From: Saprospiraceae bacterium
GTDB taxonomy: Bacteria > Bacteroidota > Bacteroidia > Chitinophagales > Saprospiraceae
DNA: 64,000 nt
Assembly: GCA_016708265.1 (NCBI GenBank)
Contig: JADJGA010000011.1
Location: 744,001 to 808,000 of the forward strand
Direction of reading: 5' to 3'
The notes beneath the pieces are model-generated. The model saw only the letters and a list, made by a program, of their open reading frames with translations, searched no databases and was not told the DNA's origin. A program made the position numbers and the translations under genes. This document shows, piece by piece, positions 1 through 8,921 of this stretch (positions within the stretch are counted from its first letter, which is position 1; every line of letters begins with the position of its first letter).

Positions 1-1
1 C

Positions 2-2590
2 CGTCTAAAACCAAATGTTTCAGCTCCGGGAGTGAATATAAGATCAAGTGTAAAGAACGGAGGATACGGCACAATGAGTGGCACAAGCATGGCAGGTCCA
101 CATGTAGCAGGAGCAGTGGCTCTGCTACTCTCAGCTAAACCTGAACTATTAGGAGAAGTTGAGCAAATTGAAACCATATTTGAACAGACTGCTCTGCCTT
201 TGACCGGAGGAAATACATGCGGAGGAATACCTCCAACTGCAATCCCAAATAATACCTATGGTTATGGCCTGATCAATGTTAAGAATGCTGTGACACGTGC
301 CAAAAATGATTTTTTTGTGCCTGTAATAAAAGTTGATCAGTTTGGTTATGCAACCAATGCTTATAAAATAGCTGTTTTATCTGATCCTCAATCGGGTTAC
401 AATGAAAGTGACAGCTACACACCTTCATCTTTAGTTGCTTTAAAAAATTCTTTATCTCATAGTGTTGTCTATACTGGTAGTCCGGTGCAATGGAATAGCG
501 GAGCAACTCATTCTCAAAGCGGAGACAAGGTCTGGTGTTTTGATTTCAGCAGTTTTTCAACTCCGGGCAAGTATTATGTTGCGGACGGAGCTGTTAGATC
601 AGAGGATTTTTATATTTCTGATAATGTTTATGATGAAATCTTAGAAACAGTATTTAAAACCTATTTTTATCAAAGATGTGGCAGCTCCAAAACAACTCCT
701 TTTGTCTTAAGTGGGTATACTGACGGAATCTGTCATACACAGGATATGCAATGTAAATTTATCAATAATCCGACCAAAAGTGCTCTATGGAAAGATATGA
801 GTGGAGGCTGGCACGATGCAGGCGATTACAATAAATATGTGAATTTTGCTTATAGTGCTGTTCTGGATCTATTGATGTCCTTTGAGTTCAATCCGGAAGC
901 ATGGACTAACGATGCAATGAATCTACCCGAATCCGGCAATGGAATTCCCGATCTCCTTGATGAAGTAAAATATGAACTTGACTGGCTGATCAAAATGCAG
1001 GACACAGATGGTGGTGTTTTTTCTCTGGTTGGTGTTCAAAACTTTGCAAGTGCAAGTCCACCATCAGCAGACATTGCAGAAAGATTTTATGGACCAAAAA
1101 CCACAAGTGCCTCTTTCTCTGCTTCAGCAATGATGGCATTTGCTGCTATACAATTCAGGAAAATAAATAATCCAACTGCTCAGGCATTTGCTGCAAATTT
1201 ACAGGTAAAGGCTGTTTCTGCATATAATTGGGCTGTCAATAACCCTTCTCAATTCTATTATAATTCAGGTATTTTAGCTGCAGGTGAGCAGGAAGTTGAC
1301 AGTTATGAGAAAAGTATGCGTCAACTTGTTTCAGCAATTTATCTTTATGCCCTGACAGGACTTAATGCTTATAAAATTTATGTTGAAACTAATTACAACC
1401 AATCACATTTAATTCAATGGGGTTTTGTCTATCCCTTTGAAAACCCGATCCAACTATCACTTTTGTATTATTCAAATCTTGGTAATATCTCCTCTACTGT
1501 AGGCAATGATATAAAGAATACTTACAAATCATCTGTTGATACTCACCCTGATAATTACCCTTCATATACAGGTTCAATGGATGCTTACAGAGCTTTCATA
1601 AAAGATGATAACCACGTATGGGGGAGCAATCAGGTTAAAACTAATATGGGCAATTTATATCAGGCATATCATCATTACGGACTTGATATCAGCAAAAATT
1701 CTGAACTGGTAAAACTGACTGCGGATTACCTTCATTATACTCATGGAAGAAATCCAAATGGCCTTGCATATCTGAGCAACATGGAAGAAAAAGGGGCTTT
1801 CAAATCAATAAATTCAATATATCACGGATGGTTTACCGATGGGAGTGCTTTGTGGGATGATACCAGAACTTCAGTTTATGGTCCTGCCCCGGGATTTATC
1901 TCAGGAGGTGTTAATAAGTATTATTCACTTGATGCATGTTGTCAGACTAGTTCATGCGGTAGTTTTAACAGCCTCTGTGTTAACCTTGAACCACCACTGA
2001 ATCAACCTATCCAGAAATGTTACAGGGACTGGAATACCGGCTGGCCCCAGAATAGCTGGGAAATAACCGAGAATTCCATTTATGTTCAGGCATCGTATCT
2101 ATTTCTGTTATCTTTTAAAATAAATGCTGTTAACAATCAGGTGTCTGAAACCAACAGGGTCAGAATTAATTCGGCAGATGCTTATGTCAGCCCAAATCCC
2201 AATACCCTTATCATGACATCAACGAACGAAACAAAATACAGAGTAAATATAGCAAATGACGGAACATTGAGCACTACAGCGGTTAGTCCTCCATTTACAA
2301 ATAGTACATTTGTTCAGACAGGAAATCTTCAGATCACTGATCCTCTGAAGGGCATAATAATCAGATCGGCTAACAACAATCTTTTTAGAATTTCTGTCAA
2401 AAATAACGGTGATCTTGATGTGAATAGCATTTCATCTGTTCCAGCAACCAACGCAGAGAAACAAAATGGAAATATTGTTATCCAGAGTAATGGAAATGGA
2501 TTTATTTTAAAAGACGGTGATGGAGTTTGTTACAAACTTTATGTTTCAGATACTGGCGTTTTGTTTACTCAGCCTGTAAAATGCGATTAA
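2..2590 (+). CDS. Subtilase (S8)-GH9 cellulase fusion, 5' partial
   Basis: The frame is open to the left edge; the first codons read RLKPNVSAPGV, so the GTG at 32 is internal and the true start lies outside. The first ~90 residues are the end of an S8 subtilase, with the catalytic serine in GTSMAGPHVAGA (Ser codon 86-88) and the usual closing GYGLINV. An N-terminal cellulase Ig-like domain follows (VDQFGYATNAYKIAVL, nt ~335-640), then a GH9 catalytic domain: GGWHDAGDYNKY (Asp codons 815-817 and 824-826, nucleophile/base), GNGIPDLLDE, HGRNPNGLAY, and the general acid Glu in ITENSIYVQA (codon 2069-2071). The last ~150 residues form about three degenerate 40-50 residue repeats (YRVNIANDGTL-like) with no recognisable T9SS sorting domain. 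It should cleave beta-1,4-glucan outside the cell; the protease half may self-process or act on cell-surface substrate. Frame and domain order are seen directly; function is from the families. Confidence 0.88.
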   Translation, partial: RLKPNVSAPGVNIRSSVKNGGYGTMSGTSMAGPHVAGAVALLLSAKPELLGEVEQIETIFEQTALPLTGGNTCGGIPPTAIPNNTYGYGLINVKNAVTRAKNDFFVPVIKVDQFGYATNAYKIAVLSDPQSGYNESDSYTPSSLVALKNSLSHSVVYTGSPVQWNSGATHSQSGDKVWCFDFSSFSTPGKYYVADGAVRSEDFYISDNVYDEILETVFKTYFYQRCGSSKTTPFVLSGYTDGICHTQDMQCKFINNPTKSALWKDMSGGWHDAGDYNKYVNFAYSAVLDLLMSFEFNPEAWTNDAMNLPESGNGIPDLLDEVKYELDWLIKMQDTDGGVFSLVGVQNFASASPPSADIAERFYGPKTTSASFSASAMMAFAAIQFRKINNPTAQAFAANLQVKAVSAYNWAVNNPSQFYYNSGILAAGEQEVDSYEKSMRQLVSAIYLYALTGLNAYKIYVETNYNQSHLIQWGFVYPFENPIQLSLLYYSNLGNISSTVGNDIKNTYKSSVDTHPDNYPSYTGSMDAYRAFIKDDNHVWGSNQVKTNMGNLYQAYHHYGLDISKNSELVKLTADYLHYTHGRNPNGLAYLSNMEEKGAFKSINSIYHGWFTDGSALWDDTRTSVYGPAPGFISGGVNKYYSLDACCQTSSCGSFNSLCVNLEPPLNQPIQKCYRDWNTGWPQNSWEITENSIYVQASYLFLLSFKINAVNNQVSETNRVRINSADAYVSPNPNTLIMTSTNETKYRVNIANDGTLSTTAVSPPFTNSTFVQTGNLQITDPLKGIIIRSANNNLFRISVKNNGDLDVNSISSVPATNAEKQNGNIVIQSNGNGFILKDGDGVCYKLYVSDTGVLFTQPVKCD

Positions 2591-2681
2591 GAAATTTGAA
2601 ATGTTTAAAAGGATACATGCATATTTTCTGTTTTAGTACAGAATATTCAGACTAAGCTTTTTATTTTGTATAGCCTTAAAC

Positions 2682-2894
2682 TTGTTGTCATTTTTATTGA
2701 GTGGTGAAATTGTTATTGAAATTTTTGCAATTTCTTATATGATGCTCTCTCTTTTTTACCATTATTATTTTTATGAGTTATTAAACCCTGAAGAGTATTA
2801 TTTTCTTTATAATCTTGGATTCGGGAGTTACATGCTTTGGTTTTTGACCTTCATTCTTGGTTTTTCTTTTTTTTTGATTTCAAATGTTGGTTGA
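2682..2894 (+). CDS. Small hydrophobic membrane protein
   Basis: About 70 residues, almost all hydrophobic or aromatic, with two likely membrane helices (nt ~2690-2760 and ~2815-2885). No family is recognised. The only upstream starts are TTG codons at 2682/2685. In the same frame an ATG at 2601 opens a short peptide MFKRIHAYFLF that ends at TAG 2634-2636, after which the frame stays open and hydrophobic, so the gene may begin non-canonically or may be broken near its 5' end. Its stop overlaps the start of the ABC ATPase by 11 nt, which suggests coupled translation and a membrane partner role (inference). Confidence 0.45.
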   Translation: MLSFLLSGEIVIEIFAISYMMLSLFYHYYFYELLNPEEYYFLYNLGFGSYMLWFLTFILGFSFFLISNVG

Positions 2895-3582
2895 TATGAT
2901 GCATGTTGACAGTGTTGTAAAATCTTATGGATTACGAATGATATTGTCAGATGTCTTTTTAACATGTGAAAAAGGAGAGATCATCGGATTGTTTGGTAGA
3001 AACGGATCTGGTAAATCTACATTGTTGAAAATTATTTTTGGAGCAATACCGGCTGACAGCAAGTTCATTAAAGTTGGAGACAAGATCATAAGGGAAATAA
3101 GTGATTCATACAAGATTATAAAATATCTTCCCCAGAATTCATTCCTGCCTTATCAGATAAAAGTTGGAACAGCAATAGATTTTTATTGTGGTCAAAATGC
3201 TGAAATAGTGAAAAGGCTCCATTTGATAAAGCCATTTTTAAGTCGCCGGATTAAGGAATTGTCATTTGGGGAAATACGATTGACCGAGATATTCATGTTG
3301 GTATTTTCAGAAGCTGAATTTGTGCTTTTAGATGAGCCATTCAGTAAATTATCACCTGTCGTTAAGGAAGAAATTGTCGAAATTATTAAAGATCAGTCAT
3401 CTCACAAGGGCTTTGTCATTACTGACCATGATTACGAAAATATCCTAAGTGTTTCAACCCGAATAGTCATTATTCAAGATGGTGGAACATATGCAATAAA
3501 AAATGTCAGAGATTTTCAGCTCTATGAATATTTTTCTCGGTCTATCCTCGAAACTCTGCGTAAGAATAAGTCATATCTTTAG
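2884..3582 (+). CDS. ABC transporter ATP-binding protein
   Basis: A 232-residue single-domain ABC ATPase. Walker A is GRNGSGKST (residues ~38-46), the signature motif is LSFGE rather than LSGGQ (~125), Walker B is FVLLDEP (~147-153) and the H-loop histidine is in ITDHDY (~181). It would power a transporter or act as a regulatory ABC protein, but no permease of normal size is adjacent; only the small hydrophobic protein overlapping its start is available. The nucleotide-binding motifs are complete, so it is probably active. Substrate is unknown. Confidence 0.85.
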   Translation: MLVDMMHVDSVVKSYGLRMILSDVFLTCEKGEIIGLFGRNGSGKSTLLKIIFGAIPADSKFIKVGDKIIREISDSYKIIKYLPQNSFLPYQIKVGTAIDFYCGQNAEIVKRLHLIKPFLSRRIKELSFGEIRLTEIFMLVFSEAEFVLLDEPFSKLSPVVKEEIVEIIKDQSSHKGFVITDHDYENILSVSTRIVIIQDGGTYAIKNVRDFQLYEYFSRSILETLRKNKSYL

Positions 3583-3674
3583 CAGGTATCCAGATGATAA
3601 AATGTTTAATATATTTATAATATGTTAATTTTTAATGAAATAAATCGATTATTAGAGCGTATAAAATAATTATT

Positions 3675-4772
3675 TCAACTAAAATCGATTTCTTTTGGCC
3701 CTGACCCCAGATAATCTTTGATATAATCACCATCCTTGCAGTATTTTACCAATTCATTGTCAATAAATTCAGTGACCTTTTCTGCGATACTATTTGGATA
3801 CAGCATATGAACATTTGGGCCCGCATCCAGACTGTAATATACCGGAAGCTTTTTTTCTTTGCGGAAAGATTCAATTCTCTGCAAAATTTTGACAGTGTTT
3901 GGTTCAATCAGGAGGTAAGCAGGCTCCGAGCTCATCATCAGGCTGTGCAATGTAAGGGCTTCATTTTCGAGGATCTCACCGAATTTTTCAAGATCACCGG
4001 TTTCAAGAGCTCTCATCATAAAATGCATTCTCTTGTTAACCTGCTGTATTCTGCCCTCCTTGAACTTGTGGTCGCTCATGATAACATGGCCGTCACTTGA
4101 AGAAATGCTTTTTGCTATTTTGCTGACTATCAATATATCATCATGGTAATTCTTAAAATTTTTATGCAGATAGTCTTCCATCGGAATGCCATACTTATTG
4201 CATGACTCAGGTATTTCATTGACCTTGCCCCAGAGAGATATCTTCGGAAAAATTGATCTGCAGGCACTACCACTTCCGATCCGGGCAACATATGAGGCTT
4301 TTTTCAAAAACTCATCTTCATCTAGATGAATATTAAAAATGTTTCGTTCAATCGAACTCAGACAAAGAGCCAGACTGCTCATGCTCGAAGCTGATGAAGC
4401 TATTCCGGATGAATGCGGAAAAGAATTATCACTGAAAATCTCAAATTCAAGTTGCGTCAGAAAAGGAAATACATCAAGCAGGCTTTTGAAATACAAATTG
4501 ATCCTTCTTGCAAATTCAGGTTTTTGTTTGCCTTCAAAATAAAAATCTATTGAGATCTTATTGTCGTCTTTTTTCTTGGTTTTGTATTCACAAATAGTTT
4601 GTGTATATGCCTGACTTAAGGTAAAACTGACCGAAGGATTCATCGGGATCTGATCCCTGTATTTTCCCCAGTATTTAATCAGAGCAATATTTGAGGGGCT
4701 TTTCCATCCCACCTTACCTTCAAGCTGAATGTTGGGATCAATATGAAGTTCGCTGTTTTTAAAAAAATCCAT
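3675..4772 (-). CDS. mvaD: Diphosphomevalonate decarboxylase
   Basis: Converts mevalonate 5-diphosphate to isopentenyl diphosphate with ATP, the last step of the mevalonate route to isoprenoids. The N-terminus shows the family motif GWKSPSNIALIKYWGK (residues 22-37), the GHMP kinase-fold motif is SSGIASSASS (121-130), and the C-terminal LDAGPNVH segment binds substrate. Length (365) is slightly longer than bacterial norms but usual for Bacteroidota. No other mevalonate gene is in the window. A -7-like element (TACTTTTG on the minus strand, 4806-4813) lies ~35 nt upstream of the ATG. Confidence 0.95.
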   Translation of the reverse strand: MDFFKNSELHIDPNIQLEGKVGWKSPSNIALIKYWGKYRDQIPMNPSVSFTLSQAYTQTICEYKTKKKDDNKISIDFYFEGKQKPEFARRINLYFKSLLDVFPFLTQLEFEIFSDNSFPHSSGIASSASSMSSLALCLSSIERNIFNIHLDEDEFLKKASYVARIGSGSACRSIFPKISLWGKVNEIPESCNKYGIPMEDYLHKNFKNYHDDILIVSKIAKSISSSDGHVIMSDHKFKEGRIQQVNKRMHFMMRALETGDLEKFGEILENEALTLHSLMMSSEPAYLLIEPNTVKILQRIESFRKEKKLPVYYSLDAGPNVHMLYPNSIAEKVTEFIDNELVKYCKDGDYIKDYLGSGPKEIDFS

Positions 4773-4892
4773 ATTTTTTCAAAGAGTTTTTCGTGTTTCT
4801 TATGTCAAAAGTAGTTAGCCTGTTCAATTTATAAAACTAAGTTTTTAATATTAAACATCCAGATGCGAAAGTAATTAATAATATTAATCTGA

Positions 4893-5561
4893 TCACTTTT
4901 TCTGTTCATATTTAATTATTTTTGTATTTAGTACAGGACTATCTTCCGGTTTGAAATAATAATCCTTCAACACTAAATCCAAAATTTGATTTTCTCCCTT
5001 TATATACCCTTGTTTTAGATTATAATTATAAAATTTCCCTAACTGATGCCAGTAAAATGCTGTAAATCCACTTCTGTTTTCTTTGATTACATTATAAAAT
5101 GATTTGTTAGTTTCTCTTTCTATCATTTTAATCATTATCATTCCCTGAGTTTTACTCAATCTCTTAAGCTGAGTCTTAAAATTGGACTCAAGCTGTTTAT
5201 AAGTCATGTCTATGTATTTTTTCCGTTTTGCAGAAGTCATATTGCTTGTGCGCTGATCCAGTTTACTCAATATGTTTATTGCATCTTTAGCATACGGATA
5301 TGCCACTCTTGCACATCTTTTGTACAGGTTGTAAGTTTTAAGTTCTTCATCAGTCATTTTTCTTGTAGGCTTAATCGTAACTTCATCCAGATTTGCAAGT
5401 ATCAGGGTATCCTGACCAATGATCATGGTTTTATAAATCATTCCATCGAAAATAATAGTTCCGTATTCTTCCTCCTGAGCTGATAATAGCGTCATGGTAA
5501 AGACCAACAAAACAGATAAATTGAATTTTATTGAAATAAGCATATTGAATTTTTCATACAA
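4893..5561 (-). CDS. DUF4294 protein
   Basis: A 222-residue protein with an N-terminal signal peptide (residues ~8-28, LSVLLVFTMTLLSAQ) and the DUF4294 region YGTIIFDGMIYKTMIIGQDTLILANLDEVTI followed by a basic, mostly helical part. The family is widespread in Bacteroidota, exported, and has no assigned function. It lies between mvaD and the divergent panD cluster. The start is the ATG at 5561; a second Met at residue 7 would also leave the signal peptide intact. Confidence 0.8.
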   Translation of the reverse strand: MYEKFNMLISIKFNLSVLLVFTMTLLSAQEEEYGTIIFDGMIYKTMIIGQDTLILANLDEVTIKPTRKMTDEELKTYNLYKRCARVAYPYAKDAINILSKLDQRTSNMTSAKRKKYIDMTYKQLESNFKTQLKRLSKTQGMIMIKMIERETNKSFYNVIKENRSGFTAFYWHQLGKFYNYNLKQGYIKGENQILDLVLKDYYFKPEDSPVLNTKIIKYEQKK

Positions 5562-5672
5562 ACGTTATAATAACACGAGTATTTTATTTATTTATTTATT
5601 ATTTTTAATGATTTAATACTCCTTTTCAATGCAATATCATAATTTTGCCGATTATTTTAAAAAATTAAAGAA

Positions 5673-6044
5673 ATGTTTATTCAGATAAGAAAATCAAAAA
5701 TCCATAAAGCTACAGTCACTGATGCCAATCTGAACTATGAGGGCAGTGTTACAATTGACGAGGATCTGATGGAAGCGTCAAACATCCTTGCAGGTGAGAG
5801 AGTTCAGATTGTTAATAATAATAATGGAGAAAGAATTGAGACCTATGTTATAAAAGGTGAACGAGGTAGCGGTACGGTCTGTCTGAATGGAGCCGCAGCC
5901 AGAAAGGCTGAAATTGGTGATATAGTGATAATAATTTCCTATGCCTGGATGTCACATGATGAAGCCAAAGAGTATATACCTGTCACGGTATATGTGACTG
6001 ACAAGAATCTTATAAAGCAAATAGATGCGAAAAGCTCACTTTAG
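5673..6044 (+). CDS. panD: Aspartate 1-decarboxylase
   Basis: Makes beta-alanine from aspartate for pantothenate and CoA. The proenzyme cleaves itself between Gly24 and Ser25 (YEGSVTID) to form the pyruvoyl cofactor; Lys9 and the GAAARKAEIGD core are also present. Length 123 is typical. A -7 element TAATTTTG is at 5640-5647. Its 3' end overlaps the next gene by 20 nt, so it heads the operon. panC, often adjacent in this phylum, is not here. Confidence 0.96.
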   Translation: MFIQIRKSKIHKATVTDANLNYEGSVTIDEDLMEASNILAGERVQIVNNNNGERIETYVIKGERGSGTVCLNGAAARKAEIGDIVIIISYAWMSHDEAKEYIPVTVYVTDKNLIKQIDAKSSL

Positions 6045-7101
6045 GAATCTCATTAAATTCCTTCTTTTTGTAGGTGTGGGTGTTGCTATTTTAGGGTATG
6101 TTTATGTAGTTCAGGACAAAGCATATCAGGAAGATTGTGTACTCAAGGGCATCAAACCCGAAAACTGTAGTCTTTTAAAAAAACTATACAATGATTTTGT
6201 AAATTCAAATATTTTTTACCTGTTACTTGTCAACGTTCTGTTTTTTATTAGCAATGTTTCAAGAGCTATAAGGTGGCAGATGATGCTCAAATCCATAGAT
6301 ATTAAAGCCCGTTTCAGAGATTCATTCAATTCAATTATGCTCAGCTATCTTGTCAATCTGGGACTTTCCAGGATAGGGGAATTTGCACGAGCTGCGGCAC
6401 TTGCCAAAAAAGAAAATTTAAATTTCAATAAAATCATGGGTACTGTCATTCTGGACAGGACTATTGATGTACTGAGCCTTGGAATTGTCTTCATAATTAC
6501 TATAGGTGTTTCATCCGGACATTTAATATCTTTTATCAGAAGAAACAACAACCTAGCAGAAAAAATAAATAACTTTATAACTGATCCTAAGGTTTGGATC
6601 CTGTTGTTTTTATTTTTAGTTGTCTCAGTATTTGTTTTAAAAAGCAAAAGGTTTAAAGAAAGTCCTGTAGGTTCAAAAGTTATAAAATTTATCAAAGAAA
6701 TTGTTATCGGGTTCAAAAGCATTAAAAATGTTGAAAAACCGGGTTTGTTTGTATTCCATTCCGTTTTGATATGGCTTATGTATTTTTTCATGAACTGGGC
6801 AGGTTTCATGGCTTTTAGCCCCACTTCAGGATTGGGACTGGTTCCTGCTATCCTTGTGTTTACATTTGGCAGTCTTGGCATACTCATTCCTTCTCCGGGA
6901 GGTATGGGAACATATCATTTTCTGGTTATTGAAGCATTAAAACTTTTTGGAGTAAGTGGAAGCGACGGATTTTCTTATGCCAATATTATGTTTTTTGCAG
7001 TTCAGATCATTGGAGTGATATTTTTTGGAATCATAGCTTTATTAATGCTCAATTTGAGTGCAAAAGAAATCGAAGATGAATTACAAAAACAAAATATATA
7101 A
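6025..7101 (+). CDS. Flippase-like (UPF0104/LPG synthase TM) membrane protein
   Basis: A 358-residue polytopic membrane protein of the AglD/MprF-type lysylphosphatidylglycerol synthase transmembrane family. It shows about eight hydrophobic segments and the family patches NVSRAIRWQMML, LSRIGEFARAAAL and LIPSPGGMGTYHF. The soluble aminoacyl-transfer half of MprF is absent, so it is better called a flippase-like integral membrane protein. It overlaps panD (20 nt) and rfaE2 (26 nt), a coupled arrangement seen in many Bacteroidota. Substrate is unknown. Confidence 0.85.
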   Translation: MRKAHFRNLIKFLLFVGVGVAILGYVYVVQDKAYQEDCVLKGIKPENCSLLKKLYNDFVNSNIFYLLLVNVLFFISNVSRAIRWQMMLKSIDIKARFRDSFNSIMLSYLVNLGLSRIGEFARAAALAKKENLNFNKIMGTVILDRTIDVLSLGIVFIITIGVSSGHLISFIRRNNNLAEKINNFITDPKVWILLFLFLVVSVFVLKSKRFKESPVGSKVIKFIKEIVIGFKSIKNVEKPGLFVFHSVLIWLMYFFMNWAGFMAFSPTSGLGLVPAILVFTFGSLGILIPSPGGMGTYHFLVIEALKLFGVSGSDGFSYANIMFFAVQIIGVIFFGIIALLMLNLSAKEIEDELQKQNI

Positions 7102-7561
7102 GAGTATTGATTCTGAATGTCTGAAGAAAATAGAGGGCTGGAGGAAAAACAATAAAATAATAGTGTTTACAAACGGCTGTTTCGACATAATTCATTCAGG
7201 GCATGTACAATATCTGCATGAAGCAAAAAAACTGGGCAGTAAGCTCATCATAGGATTAAATAGTGACAATTCAGTCAGAAGATTAAAAGGAGAATCAAGG
7301 CCTGTGAACTCGCAGGATTCACGTGCAGAGGTCCTTGCTTTTATGGGAGATGTAGATATGGTAGTGGTTTTCGACCAGGACACACCAATTGATCTGATAA
7401 AATCTGTTTTACCGGACGTTCTGGTTAAAGGTGGAGACTGGAAAACAGATCAGATTGTGGGTTCGGATATTGTTCTGAACAACAATGGAACCGTTAAATC
7501 GTTAAGTTTTATTGAAGGCTTTTCAACTACTTTAATAATAGATAAAATAGCAGGAAAATAA
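7076..7561 (+). CDS. rfaE2: D-glycero-beta-D-manno-heptose 1-phosphate adenylyltransferase
   Basis: Cytidylyltransferase-fold enzyme that adenylylates heptose 1-phosphate to ADP-heptose for the LPS inner core. The N-terminus holds FTNGCFDIIHSGH with the HxGH motif at residues 40-43; VKGGDWKTDQIVG and the closing FSTTLIIDKI are typical. Only the RfaE2 half is present; the kinase half (RfaE1) is not fused or adjacent. I chose the ATG at 7076 over a GTG at 7058; either overlaps the preceding membrane-protein gene. Confidence 0.92.
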   Translation: MNYKNKIYKSIDSECLKKIEGWRKNNKIIVFTNGCFDIIHSGHVQYLHEAKKLGSKLIIGLNSDNSVRRLKGESRPVNSQDSRAEVLAFMGDVDMVVVFDQDTPIDLIKSVLPDVLVKGGDWKTDQIVGSDIVLNNNGTVKSLSFIEGFSTTLIIDKIAGK

Positions 7562-7594
7562 TATTGCATTATTACATTGTCAATATAGAATCAA

Positions 7595-8392
7595 ATGATA
7601 ATAAGGGAAATAACTGATTTTCTGGAAAGAATTGCCCCTCTCAGGTATCAGGAAGTATATGATAATTCCGGACTTATAATAGGTGATCATGAGACAGAAT
7701 TTAAAGGAGCTGTTATTTGTCTGGATTCAACTCCTGAAGTGGTTGATGAATGTATTTCTCTGGGCTATAATCTTATAATTGCACATCATCCCGTTATTTT
7801 CAAAGGCTTAAAAAGAATTAACAGTGATTCTTACATTGGCAAAGCAGTGATTAAGGCTATAAAAAATAATATTTGCATATATGCTATTCATACTAATCTG
7901 GATAATGCGTTTAAGGATGGTGTAAGTGCAAAAATAGCCTTCAAGCTGGGATTTAAAGATATTGAGATACTTAATCCAAAAGTATCATTTCAGGATGAAG
8001 AGAGTATTTATGGAACAGGAATCATTGCAAATCTGGAAAATGATATGCATGAATTGAATTTTCTTTCCTTTCTTAAACATAGTCTCAACCTGAAGTGTAT
8101 AAAATATACAAGACTGTTGGACAAACCAGTAAGAAAAGTTGCCATATGCGGTGGATCATGCAGCTTCCTTATTGCTAAAGCTATTAGTTCAGGTGCCGAC
8201 GTCTTTATAAGTTCTGATTTTAAGTATCATGACTATTTTGATGCTGAGAACAGGATATTAATTGCTGATATTGGCCATTATGAGAGTGAAATTTTCACTA
8301 TTGAGTTAATTTTTGATAAATTAATAAATAATTTTAATAACTTTGCAGCCCGTTTGACAACTGTAGTAACAAACCCGATAAAATATTTATAA
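7595..8392 (+). CDS. Nif3-like dinuclear metal center protein
   Basis: A 265-residue Nif3/YbgI family protein (GTP cyclohydrolase I type 2 homologue) expected to form a hexameric ring with a dinuclear metal site. Metal ligands are visible in AHHPVIFKG (His64, His65), IHTNLD and GHYESE near the C-terminus. It lacks the PII-like insertion that makes many homologues ~365 residues. The exact reaction is unsettled in the family. Its pairing with the zinc-ribbon gene 4 nt downstream is a conserved Bacteroidota arrangement. Confidence 0.92.
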   Translation: MIIREITDFLERIAPLRYQEVYDNSGLIIGDHETEFKGAVICLDSTPEVVDECISLGYNLIIAHHPVIFKGLKRINSDSYIGKAVIKAIKNNICIYAIHTNLDNAFKDGVSAKIAFKLGFKDIEILNPKVSFQDEESIYGTGIIANLENDMHELNFLSFLKHSLNLKCIKYTRLLDKPVRKVAICGGSCSFLIAKAISSGADVFISSDFKYHDYFDAENRILIADIGHYESEIFTIELIFDKLINNFNNFAARLTTVVTNPIKYL

Positions 8393-8396
8393 TATT

Positions 8397-8921
8397 ATGA
8401 CTATTAATCAAATCCAAAGCGTTGAAGAAAAACTGACAAACCTGTACCAGCTTCAGTACGTCACATCTCAGTTAGATGAAGTAATAAAATTGCAGGGAGA
8501 ATTACCGATGGAGGTAAGAGATATGGAAGATGAAATCGAGGGTCTTTCAAAAAGAAAAGAAAAATTTGAAAATCAAATAAAACTACTTGAAGACGATATA
8601 AAGAAATTCAAGGAAAATATCTTAGTATCTAATTCAATGGTTGAAAAATACAAAGTCCAGCTGGATAATGTAAAAAATAATAGGGAATTTGAAGCACTCA
8701 GCAAAGAAATTGAATATCAGAACCTTGAAGTTAAACTTGCTGAAAAGAAAATAAAGGAAACTGATGAGAAAAAAGATAAAGTGGTCGAACAACTGAATGA
8801 TATCAGTGTGGGAATTGAAAACAAAAAATTGGAATTAGAGAAAAAGAAAATTGAACTGGAAGAAATAATTCAGAAAACTGAGAAAAAATTGAAAGCCTTG
8901 AGAAAAAAATTCTCAAATTGA
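8397..8921 (+). CDS. Zinc-ribbon protein, N-terminal coiled-coil part (frameshifted)
   Basis: A 174-residue charged coiled coil (residues ~40-170, rich in K and E) matching the N-terminal helical hairpin of the C4-type zinc-ribbon family. In relatives this and the following zinc ribbon are one protein of ~250 residues. The frame ends at TGA 8919-8921 just after a run of seven A (8903-8909) read as AGA AAA AAA; a -1 shift there joins it to the downstream frame. Either programmed shifting, a real deletion, or a missed base explains it. Confidence 0.85.
   Translation: MTINQIQSVEEKLTNLYQLQYVTSQLDEVIKLQGELPMEVRDMEDEIEGLSKRKEKFENQIKLLEDDIKKFKENILVSNSMVEKYKVQLDNVKNNREFEALSKEIEYQNLEVKLAEKKIKETDEKKDKVVEQLNDISVGIENKKLELEKKKIELEEIIQKTEKKLKALRKKFSN

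Noticed and set aside
32..34. GTG as the true start of the subtilase-cellulase gene
   Set aside because: The preceding codons RLKPNVSAPG are conserved subtilase sequence, so the gene begins outside the window.
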